Shown piece after piece: positions 1 to 5,528 of a stretch of DNA of 7,042 bases. Source of the stretch: Planctomycetota bacterium (GTDB lineage: Bacteria > Planctomycetota > GCA-002687715); assembly GCA_013213915.1 (NCBI GenBank), contig JABSRK010000200.1:1-7042 (forward strand), read 5' to 3'. The notes below the pieces were generated by a model, which made no database searches, was not told the origin of the DNA, and worked only from the letters and a program-made list of their open reading frames with translations. The position numbers were made by a program, and so were the translations under genes. Position 1 is the stretch's first letter, and each line of letters opens with the position of its first letter.

Positions 1-108
1 TCGGTCTTTCCCGGGCCCGATGCACGGACCCATCCCCGGTCGCCGAGGATCAGGGCGGAAGGTTACCAGCGGCTCAAAAGGGTGTCAAGGTGACCGAAAG
101 CCAGTCTG

Positions 109-137
109 TTGCAGGGGTTTAGGGACATTGATAGCAT
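109..137 (+). promoter_or_regulatory. candidate sigma70-type promoter of hisS
   Basis: A TTGCAG hexamer at 109-114 is followed after 17 bases by TAGCAT at 132-137. The bases TG stand one base before the -10 (129-130), giving an extended -10 arrangement. The -35 matches consensus at only three positions and the -10 at four. A start near 144 would leave a leader of about 32 bases before the ATG at 176, which fits. Called by eye; in GC-rich DNA such matches are often accidental. Confidence 0.35.
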
Positions 138-175
138 CGCTCAGCCGCCCCTTCCGTGTGGCCCCGAGACCCATC

Positions 176-1504
176 ATGAGCCCCAAGGTACAGGCCCGAC
201 TCTTCAAGGGCGTCAAGGACGTTCTCCCCGAGGAGCTTCTCGCGCGCAACCAACTGATGCAGACGTTGGTTGCGGTTTTCGAGCGCTATGGATTCGGCCC
301 GCTCGAGACCCCCGCGATGGAGTACCTGGACATCCTCCTCGGCAAGTACGGGGAGGAAGGGGACAAGCTCATCTACAAGCTCGCGTACAAGGGCGGTGAG
401 ACTCTCGCGTTGCGATACGACCTCACGGTGCCGCTCTCGCGCTTCGTGGCGATGAACCCGGATCTGCCCCTGCCCTTCAAGCGCTGGCAGGTGCAACCCG
501 TGTGGCGCGCCGACCGGGCGCAGCCCGCGCAGGGCCGCTTTCGCGAGTTCATCCAATGCGACGTAGATACCGTGGGCACCGCCTCGCTCGCGGCCGATGC
601 GGAGAACGTCGCCGTCGTGCACGACGGCATTCGTGCGCTCGGCATCAACGACTTCCTCGTACGCATCAACAACCGCAAGCTCCTCGCAGGTATCCGCGAC
701 TGGGCTGGTCTCGACGGAGCGCAGGAAGCCGACCTGTTCCGCACCATCGACAAGCTGGACAAGATCGGACTCGACGGTGTCCGCGAGGAGTTCGCGAAGT
801 CGAACCTCCCTGCCGATCCGGTGGCGAAGGTCCTGGATGTCATGGAAATCGCCGGGTCGCCCGACGACGTGTTGGCCCGCGCCGAATCGACGCTGGCCGG
901 TAACGAGAGTGCGGCCGAGGGCGTGTGCGAACTCCGCGAAGTGCTGGAGGGCGTCGCGGCGCTCGGTGTCCCGCTGGACCGCATGCAGATCGACCTCTAC
1001 CTCACCCGCGGCCTCGACTACTACACGGGACCCATCTACGAGGTGAACCTGACATCGATCGAGAAATTCGGGAGTCTCGCTGGCGGCGGTCGCTACGACG
1101 ACCTGGCGGGGGTTTATGGCAAGGCCACGGTGCCGGCCACCGGCGTGTCCATCGGCCTCTCGCGCGTGCTCTCCGCCCTGCGGAAGCTCGACCTGCTCGA
1201 TTTGCGCACCACCACGAGCCAGGTGCTCGTGGCGCGCCTTGAGGATACGCCCGTCGCGGACTGTCTGCGCATCTGCGCCGAGTTGCGCGCCGGGGGAATT
1301 GCGTGTGAGACCTACTACGACGCGGATCGGCTGAAGAAGCAGTTCCAGCTCGCTGAGCGCAAGGGCATCCCGATCGTGGCGTTGGCCGGGGCCTCCGAAC
1401 TCGAGGCCGGGACGGTCAACCTGAAGCGCCTCGCACAGAGCGAGCAGGTGACGGTGCCACGGGCGGAACTCGCGGAGAAGGCGCGCGCCTGGTTAGACGG
1501 CTGA
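176..1504 (+). CDS. hisS: histidine--tRNA ligase (HisRS), RYDLTVP-type
   Basis: Cytoplasmic class II aminoacyl-tRNA synthetase that charges tRNA-His with histidine using ATP. The 442-residue product has the full family layout. The catalytic core includes LRYDLTVP (79-86) and a motif 2 region at about 101-131 with R111, R114 and the GRFREF run. The histidine-specific RGLDYYTGPIYE follows at 278-289, then AGGGRYDDL at 302-310 and motif 3, GVSIGLSR, with R330. The C-terminal anticodon-binding domain covers about 348-442. The reading frame is open back to an ATG at base 20, but the conserved N-terminus (LFKGVKDVLPEE) begins a few residues after the ATG at 176, so I chose 176. No convincing Shine-Dalgarno precedes it. 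RYDLTVP and LDYYTGxIYE resemble eukaryotic and archaeal-like HisRS more than the E. coli form, which from memory has LRPEGT and LDYYNRTVFE. The gene ends 12 bases inside the convergent nadD. Confidence 0.96.
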   Translation: MSPKVQARLFKGVKDVLPEELLARNQLMQTLVAVFERYGFGPLETPAMEYLDILLGKYGEEGDKLIYKLAYKGGETLALRYDLTVPLSRFVAMNPDLPLPFKRWQVQPVWRADRAQPAQGRFREFIQCDVDTVGTASLAADAENVAVVHDGIRALGINDFLVRINNRKLLAGIRDWAGLDGAQEADLFRTIDKLDKIGLDGVREEFAKSNLPADPVAKVLDVMEIAGSPDDVLARAESTLAGNESAAEGVCELREVLEGVAALGVPLDRMQIDLYLTRGLDYYTGPIYEVNLTSIEKFGSLAGGGRYDDLAGVYGKATVPATGVSIGLSRVLSALRKLDLLDLRTTTSQVLVARLEDTPVADCLRICAELRAGGIACETYYDADRLKKQFQLAERKGIPIVALAGASELEAGTVNLKRLAQSEQVTVPRAELAEKARAWLDG

Positions 1505-2080
1505 GTCGGCGAGCAGATCCGCGACCGCGTCCGGCACCCATCCGGCCAGGGACAGCCCCGCGTCCCGTCGCGCGCGGATCTCGGACGCGGAGATGCCGAC
1601 GAGCGGACAGGGGACGGGCTCCAGTTCCAACCGGGGGAATTCCGTACGGATCGCGTCGATCACGGACTTGTCGATGCCCGGCCGAGGAATCCACAGGAAC
1701 GTCGCCAGCTCAGCGAGACGTGGGATGTCGCGCCAGGTCGGAAGCATGGCCACCGAGTCAGCCCCGAGGATGAAGAAGAGGTCGGCCTCCGGATTCTCCG
1801 CGGCGACGAACTCCAGGGTGTCGACCGTGTAGGACAGATCACCCCGCGCGAGCTCCCGGGCGTCGACGTCGCATCCGTCGAGGTCGTTGAATGCCGCGTG
1901 CAGACAGGCCAGCCGCAGTGAGGAATCGAGCAGTTCTACGTCCGGTTTGTGGGGTGGTGTTGCGGCGGGGACCAGCATGACGCGATCCAGGTCGGCGGAT
2001 TCCCGGGCGCGCAACGCCATGATGACGTGCCCGTTGTGGACCGGGTTGAAGCTGCCGCCAAAGATCCCGATGCGTGCCAT
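1493..2080 (-). CDS. nadD: nicotinate-nucleotide adenylyltransferase (NadD)
   Basis: Transfers AMP from ATP to nicotinate mononucleotide to make deamido-NAD, the penultimate step of NAD biosynthesis in the cytoplasm. The 195-residue product has normal family length. Visible signatures are GGSFNPVHNGH (8-18) with the nucleotidyltransferase HxGH at 15-18, PPHK (42-45), SYTVDTLE (83-90), the FILGADS motif (103-109), and ISASEIR (163-169), which corresponds to the ISSTxIR motif. It closes with the usual WVPDAVADLL tail (181-190). The frame is open upstream to base 2332, but the Rossmann strand MARIGIFGGS starts directly at the ATG at 2080, and the 84-residue upstream extension is low-complexity and unlike the family. 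No Shine-Dalgarno is seen before the ATG. A TACGAT hexamer lies 9 bases upstream, so a leaderless transcript is possible but unproven. The 3' end overlaps hisS by 12 bases tail to tail. The common partners rsfS, obg and proA are not beside it. Confidence 0.95.
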   Translation of the reverse strand: MARIGIFGGSFNPVHNGHVIMALRARESADLDRVMLVPAATPPHKPDVELLDSSLRLACLHAAFNDLDGCDVDARELARGDLSYTVDTLEFVAAENPEADLFFILGADSVAMLPTWRDIPRLAELATFLWIPRPGIDKSVIDAIRTEFPRLELEPVPCPLVGISASEIRARRDAGLSLAGWVPDAVADLLADSAV

Positions 2081-2796
2081 GGCGCTGCCATCGTAGCGGT
2101 GTTCCGGCAGCGCGTCGGGCACGCCGCTCCCCCGCACCCGTTCGTGAGGTGTGGCTGGCTCCAGGTCACTTTTGAAGCTGCTGGTCTCGCCGTCCATCCA
2201 GATCGAGCAGGTCGGCGAGGGCGCCGGGGCTGTCCCGTTTATGACCCGTGACCAGCCAACAAAAGAAGGGCCCCGACCATCGCAGGCAGGAGCCCCACAC
2301 CAGGGACCGACGGAGGTAGGTGTCGGTTCCACGACGTCCCGCGGGGAGAGGAGAGGGGTTCGCTAGGTTCCCGCGGGAAGCGAGACTCGACGATCCAAAG
2401 CGATCGTCCCTTGCATCCCGCCAACGTCTTCCCGGTACACCTTGATACGTACCGTGCCGCGCCGTCGATAGTACGGAATGGGAACGGCCCGCCCCCTCTC
2501 GACTCGAGCACCGCCATGTGGCTGTCCCGGCTCCCATTGCGCAAGTCCACGAGGATGACGCGACCGCGGCGGGTCTTCACCCTGGTGCCGCCGGCGTACC
2601 GGGGATACGGTGCGGAGCCGCTCGGTGTGGGTCGATCATGCTGGCTCGGGCTGATCTGCTCGAACGAGGTCCATGGAGGCAAGGCCAGCCGCGCCTTGAG
2701 GTTGCACGCGTGGCTCGAGCCGCCCGGAGTGGTATATGTGGACGGCACGTCGTTCGCTTCGGCGACCCGTGGTCCCGCCCTCGACCAGGAGACCCC
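2081..2796. other. 716-base stretch with no recognisable gene
   Basis: This lies between the starts of the divergent genes nadD and the TPR-like lipoprotein, so it must contain both promoters. Open frames cross it on both strands, but none has a product I recognise or consistently coding-like codon use. The longest, on the minus strand, is codon-aligned antisense to the lipoprotein gene and then continues to a TAA at 2239-2241. Visible structure: a 7-base stem with a 6-base loop at 2389-2408, a 12-base palindrome TTCCCGCGGGAA at 2368-2379, and a possible -10 (TATATG, 2733-2738) ahead of the lipoprotein gene. It may be plain intergenic DNA, a decayed gene, or hold a small RNA or fast-evolving small protein. 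Confidence 0.55.
2389..2408. repeat. 7-bp inverted repeat (hairpin) in the nadD-lipoprotein gap
   Basis: GACGATC (2389-2395) and GATCGTC (2402-2408) are perfect reverse complements around a 6-base loop, CAAAGC. There is no T-run on either side in either direction, so it does not look like an intrinsic terminator. It could be an operator, part of a structured RNA, or chance. It lies about 310 bases from the nadD start and 390 from the lipoprotein start. Confidence 0.4.
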
Positions 2797-3549
2797 ATGT
2801 CCCGCACGCTTCTCACGTCCCTGCTCGCGTTGTTTTTCGGAAGCCTCATCGGTTGCGGCGAGGGGGTCGTCAAGAGCACGGAACCCGAGGTCGGCGTGGA
2901 GCAGGAGCGGGAGAAGAGAGCCCGCCAGTTGTGGTTGACGGCGAGCGCAAAGTCCCGCACCGACAAGATCCCGTACCTGAAGAAGCTCATCAGCCTGTAC
3001 CCCGAGAGTTCGCTCGTTCCTCAGGCACACCTGGTGATCATCCAGGTCCTGCTTCACTCCACAGTCGGCCGCGCGGACGAAGCGCTCGCGAACACGCGGG
3101 TGCTCGCACACCGTCACCCCACGCAGAGCCGCGCGGTCGAGGCGTGGTACTGGATGGCGCTCCATTGGAAGGACGACACCGAGCGTGGACCGAAGATCCG
3201 TGCCGAGTGGAAGGCGTGGCTCGACGAGACGCGCGGACGGAGCGACCTCGACGACGCCGACTTCAAGGCGTTCCTGTGGTTGCACTCGGCGTATGCCGCT
3301 GACTGGACCGGCGACACGCGGGCTGCCCTCGAGCTGCTGAACGAAGCTTCTGAGTGGGATGTTCCGGACAAGAATATCCAGGCCAGGGTCGCGTTCCGGA
3401 CTGGCTGCTACAGGGCCGCGCGGGGAAAGCGCCAGGAGGCCAGGGACGCATTGGAGAAGGCGCTCCAACTGGTGAAGGACGGGGCCAAGGGTGTCTCCGT
3501 TGATGCCATCCGAGATGAACTGAAGGGACTCCTCTCCGACGGCGAGTAG
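2797..3549 (+). CDS. TPR-like outer-membrane lipoprotein, function unknown
   Basis: Predicted 250-residue lipoprotein. The N-terminus (MSRTLLTSLLALFFGSLIGC) is a short signal peptide ending in the lipobox L17-I18-G19-C20, so C20 should be acylated. G21 is not an inner-membrane retention residue, so sorting to the outer membrane of a diderm is likely. After a charged linker (25-57), helical segments resemble degenerate tetratricopeptide or BamD-like repeats: about 57-88 (with LISLYPESSLVPQAH), 92-122 (with AEAWYWMAL-like spacing), 163-185 and 196-226 (ending ALEKALQLVK). Such repeats usually hold protein partners; none can be named here. The start at 2797 is well supported by AGGAG at 2787-2791, five bases from the ATG, although the frame is open back to 2518. 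A possible -10 TATATG at 2733-2738 has no clear -35. The stop codon lies inside a hairpin. It converges on the cvpA-family gene with an 85-base gap. Confidence 0.85.
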   Translation: MSRTLLTSLLALFFGSLIGCGEGVVKSTEPEVGVEQEREKRARQLWLTASAKSRTDKIPYLKKLISLYPESSLVPQAHLVIIQVLLHSTVGRADEALANTRVLAHRHPTQSRAVEAWYWMALHWKDDTERGPKIRAEWKAWLDETRGRSDLDDADFKAFLWLHSAYAADWTGDTRAALELLNEASEWDVPDKNIQARVAFRTGCYRAARGKRQEARDALEKALQLVKDGAKGVSVDAIRDELKGLLSDGE

Positions 3550-3556
3550 CCGTCGG
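3536..3556 (+). terminator. hairpin containing the lipoprotein gene stop codon
   Basis: CCGACGGC (3536-3543) pairs perfectly with GCCGTCGG (3549-3556) around the 5-base loop GAGTA. The TAG stop at 3547-3549 sits in the loop and first stem base. The stem is GC-rich and stable, but CTCGACAG follows instead of a T-run. It may therefore act as a 3'-end stability element or a weak terminator rather than a classical intrinsic terminator. Confidence 0.4.
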
Positions 3557-3618
3557 CTCGACAGCGGCGGAATGAAGGGTGGGCTTGTTGAGCCTCCTCG
3601 ACACCGATGGATGCGCGG

Positions 3619-3636
3619 AGCGCGTGCGGACGCGCT
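3619..3636 (-). terminator. hairpin overlapping the cvpA-family gene stop codon
   Basis: AGCGCGT (3619-3625) and ACGCGCT (3630-3636) are perfect reverse complements around a 4-base loop. The minus-strand TAG stop (3637-3635) overlaps the base of the stem. As for the converging lipoprotein gene, no T-run follows in the direction of transcription. It is possibly a transcript-end stabiliser or attenuating structure for either direction. Confidence 0.35.
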
Positions 3637-4171
3637 ACAGCGGTTTTAATTCGTCCGGCGTGAGCTTGTCCAGGGACGAGCGCAGCCAGTCTTCGTGCAG
3701 TTGGACGGCGCGGCTGCCGTCCTCACCCCCGTCCTGACCCCAGAGCTGGGCGCGCCACGATTGGGGAACGCAGCCCAGCGGTTTAAGCAACACCAGGACG
3801 TGGAGCGCGATGGCGACGAAGATAATGCCTTTCGCGCTGCCGAGCAGGAACCCTAAAGAGCGGTCGGATGACGTCAGGCGCGCCTTCTCGATCCAGCGCC
3901 GCATCAGGTGTCCCAGCCACGCCATGCATACGTAGGTGACGATGAGGATCCCTACCCACGCCAGGACCGTCCGTATCGGGTCATTGGGGTCGTCCCAGCC
4001 GAGCCACGTGATCGGGGGCGCGTCAGCGATGGTCACCGCGAATCTGCTGCCCAGCCAGAACGCGAGGATCACGCTGCCGAGGCGAAACGCTTGCCACGTG
4101 AAGCCCCGGAACGCACCGATGGCGCCGTTGAGCAAGATGACGACGAGGACGATCAGATCGATGCTGTTCAT
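3635..4171 (-). CDS. CvpA-family inner-membrane protein
   Basis: 178-residue integral membrane protein of the CvpA (colicin V production) family. From general knowledge, these are inner-membrane proteins linked to envelope stress tolerance and colicin V export in enterobacteria; the molecular activity is unsettled. Hydrophobic segments lie at about 3-20, 28-50, 66-86 and 108-129, the usual four-helix plan. Typical family elements are the N-terminal DxIVLVVILLNGAxGAFRGF (residues 5-24) and DRSLGFLLGSAKG (103-115) before the last helix. A hydrophilic C-terminal tail (about 131-178) has acidic and amphipathic stretches. The open frame extends back through the tRNA gene to 4354, but the family N-terminus starts at the ATG at 4171. 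No Shine-Dalgarno precedes it; the leader is instead pyrimidine-rich (CCTCCCGTCCT). It lies downstream of tRNA-Val on the same strand but is separated from it by a terminator, so it probably uses its own promoter. Confidence 0.83.
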   Translation of the reverse strand: MNSIDLIVLVVILLNGAIGAFRGFTWQAFRLGSVILAFWLGSRFAVTIADAPPITWLGWDDPNDPIRTVLAWVGILIVTYVCMAWLGHLMRRWIEKARLTSSDRSLGFLLGSAKGIIFVAIALHVLVLLKPLGCVPQSWRAQLWGQDGGEDGSRAVQLHEDWLRSSLDKLTPDELKPL

Positions 4172-4214
4172 AGGACGGGAGGCAGCCCTGAAAGAGCATT
4201 CGGACGAGATGGAG

Positions 4215-4245
4215 ATTATGACGGGATCGTAGCGCGAAGACACAA
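4215..4245 (-). promoter_or_regulatory. candidate promoter of the cvpA-family gene
   Basis: On the minus strand, CATAAT (4220-4215) matches the -10 consensus at five of six positions. TTGTGT (4245-4240) is a weak -35 at 19-base spacing, slightly long. A start near 4208 would leave a leader of about 37 bases. Its position after the tRNA terminator and before the ATG at 4171 is as expected. Confidence 0.4.
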
Positions 4246-4260
4246 CTCTAGGAGCGGAGG

Positions 4261-4303
4261 GGAGCAACAGAAAGGGCCCCGGGGCGGTGGCGCCTCGGGG
4301 CCC
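4261..4303 (-). terminator. intrinsic terminator of tRNA-Val
   Basis: Read on the minus strand, GGGCCCCG (4303-4296) pairs with CGGGGCCC (4281-4274). After a single mismatch, four inner GC pairs (GGCG/CGCC) close a 4-base loop, CCAC. TTTCTGTTG follows directly (4273-4265). This strong GC stem plus U-rich tail ends 10 bases past the tRNA 3' end. It should separate tRNA-Val from the cvpA-family gene. Confidence 0.75.
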
Positions 4304-4312
4304 GGTGTCGCA

Positions 4313-4386
4313 TGGGCGTAACTGGACTCGAACCAGTGACCTCCACAATGTCAATGTGGCACTCTAGCCAGCTGAGCTATACGCCC
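4313..4386 (-). tRNA. tRNA-Val, anticodon GAC
   Basis: 74-base tRNA. The acceptor stem GGGCGTA pairs fully with TACGCCC. The D arm GCTC/GAGT has one G-U pair and contains the GG of the D loop. The anticodon stem CCACA/TGTGG is perfect, with loop TTGACAT giving anticodon GAC, which reads valine codons GUC and GUU. The variable region is AGGTC, and the T arm ACTGG-TTCGAGT-CCAGT is perfect with the standard TTCGA. The discriminator base is A. The 3' CCA is not encoded (TGC follows), so CCA addition by nucleotidyltransferase is needed. It appears monocistronic, with its own promoter and terminator. Confidence 0.96.
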
Positions 4387-4396
4387 GATCGCTGGC

Positions 4397-4424
4397 ATTC
4401 TGCACCATCGAGACGGCGGTTCAA
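4397..4424 (-). promoter_or_regulatory. candidate promoter of tRNA-Val
   Basis: On the minus strand, TTGAAC (4424-4419) and CAGAAT (4402-4397) are spaced 16 bases apart, each matching four of six consensus positions. The -10 ends 10 bases before the mature tRNA 5' end, leaving only a few bases of 5' leader, as is usual for tRNA genes. GCGATC, lying between the -10 and the gene, is GC-rich like a stringent discriminator. Confidence 0.5.
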
Positions 4425-4473
4425 GGGGGCCGCTCGGCGCGTTCGCGCGGCGGTCGCTGACGCCCGGAACTCT

Positions 4474-4481
4474 GCTAACAT
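4474..4481 (+). promoter_or_regulatory. candidate extended -10 of the gmd operon
   Basis: TGCTAACAT (4473-4481) fits an extended -10 (TGnTAnnAT). No good -35 lies 16-18 bases upstream. A start near 4488 would give a leader of about 50 bases before the ATG at 4539. The operon diverges from tRNA-Val, so some promoter must lie in this 150-base gap unless transcription comes from elsewhere. Confidence 0.3.
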
Positions 4482-4538
4482 CTCGGCAGGCAAGGGCTTT
4501 CGGCGCGTCGCGTGGGGAGCTGCTGAAGGTGACTCTCC

Positions 4539-5525
4539 ATGAAGTGCGCTCTCATCACCGGCATCACGGGGCAGGACGGCTCGCACCTCGCGGAGTTCCT
4601 TCTCGAGAAGGGATACCGCGTTGTCGGCATGGCCCGGCGGTCGAGCGTGGACCATCATGAGCGCATCGCCCACCTCGTGGATCGGATCGAGGTCCTCCAG
4701 GGAGATCTGCTCGACCAGAGCTCCCTGATCTCCGTCCTCGAGGCGGCCGCTCCGGATGAGGTCTACAACCTGGGCGCGATGTCGTATGTGCCGGCGTCCT
4801 GGGAGCAGCCAGTTCTGACGGGCGAGTTCACCGGCCTCGGCGTCACCCGCATTCTCGAGGCGGTTCGCACGGTGAACCCGGGTATCCGCTTCTACCAGGC
4901 ATCGAGTTCGGAGATGTTTGGGAAGGTCGCCGAGTCGCCCCAGAACGAGAAGACGCCGTTCTGGCCGCGTAGTCCGTATGGGGTGGCAAAGGTGTATGGT
5001 CACCTCCTTACGGTGAACTACCGGGAGTCCTACGGGATGCACAATTCGTCCGGCATCCTGTTCAACCACGAGGGGCCGCGTCGCGGTCTCGAGTTCGTGA
5101 CGCGGAAGATCTCGAACGGGGTCGCGCGCATCAAGCTCGGGCTGCAGGAGAAGCTCGGACTCGGAACCCTCGACGCGCGCCGAGACTGGGGCTATGCGGG
5201 CGATTACGTCCGCGCCATGTGGATGATGGTGCAGCAGGACGAGCCCGGGGACTTCGTCATCGCGACCGGGCAGCAGCACAGCGTTCGTGAGTTCTGCGAG
5301 GTCGCGTTCGGGCACGTTGACCTCGACTACCGGGAGTACGTCGAGCAAGACCCGGCTTTCCTGCGTCCGGCGGAGGTCGACACGCTGCTCGGTGACGCGT
5401 CCAAGGCGCGACACATCCTCGGCTGGGAGCCGGAGGTGTCGTTCGATGCCCTCGTTCACATGATGGTGGAGGCGGATATGGAACTGCAGCAGCGTCTCCT
5501 CCACGCCGGGGGCGGCGCGGAGTAG
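4539..5525 (+). CDS. gmd: GDP-mannose 4,6-dehydratase
   Basis: Cytoplasmic short-chain dehydrogenase/reductase that converts GDP-mannose to GDP-4-keto-6-deoxymannose, the branch-point precursor of GDP-D-rhamnose, GDP-L-fucose and related sugars. The 328 residues show the cofactor-binding GITGQDG (8-14), YNLGAMSYV (76-84), the active-site SSSEMFG (122-128) with E125, the catalytic Y147xxxK151 in SPYGVAK, and NHEGPRRG (176-183). LDARRDWGYAGDYV (211-224) and DPAFLRPAEVDTLLGD (271-286) complete the family pattern. From memory, the compact length and segments such as GLGVTRILEA match the Pseudomonas aeruginosa A-band Gmd better than the longer E. coli fucose-pathway enzyme. NHEGP replaces the usual NHESP. 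The ATG at 4539 has GAAGGTGA (4525-4532) at good spacing. It is the first gene of an apparent operon; the reductase gene begins 3 bases after its stop. Confidence 0.93.
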   Translation: MKCALITGITGQDGSHLAEFLLEKGYRVVGMARRSSVDHHERIAHLVDRIEVLQGDLLDQSSLISVLEAAAPDEVYNLGAMSYVPASWEQPVLTGEFTGLGVTRILEAVRTVNPGIRFYQASSSEMFGKVAESPQNEKTPFWPRSPYGVAKVYGHLLTVNYRESYGMHNSSGILFNHEGPRRGLEFVTRKISNGVARIKLGLQEKLGLGTLDARRDWGYAGDYVRAMWMMVQQDEPGDFVIATGQQHSVREFCEVAFGHVDLDYREYVEQDPAFLRPAEVDTLLGDASKARHILGWEPEVSFDALVHMMVEADMELQQRLLHAGGGAE

Positions 5526-5528
5526 CGC

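Noticed and set aside
20..175. N-terminal extension of hisS from the ATG at base 20
   Set aside because: The extra 52 residues are Arg/Gly-rich and unlike HisRS; the conserved N-terminus starts at 176, and a candidate promoter lies inside the extension.
1479..1490. Palindrome AGGCGCGCGCCT near the hisS end as a nadD terminator
   Set aside because: It lies in hisS coding sequence, gives only a short stem once a loop is allowed, and has no T-run after it.
2081..2332. N-terminal extension of nadD from 2332
   Set aside because: NadD proteins start directly at the MxRIGIFGGSF strand; the upstream residues resemble no known domain.
2368..2379. 12-base palindrome TTCCCGCGGGAA
   Set aside because: One or two 12-base palindromes are expected by chance in 7 kb; nothing else marks it as an operator.
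2518..2796. N-terminal extension of the lipoprotein from 2518
   Set aside because: It would bury the signal peptide and lipobox, and the ATG at 2797 has its own strong AGGAG.
2239..3468. 409-codon minus-strand ORF
   Set aside because: It is codon-aligned antisense to the lipoprotein gene, which has a lipobox, a Shine-Dalgarno and repeat structure. Only the part beyond 2797 is left open as a question.
4312..4542. Short + strand ORF starting MGVTGLEPVTSTM
   Set aside because: It is the antisense reading of the tRNA-Val gene. This kind of N-terminus is a well-known artefact of translating tRNA complements.
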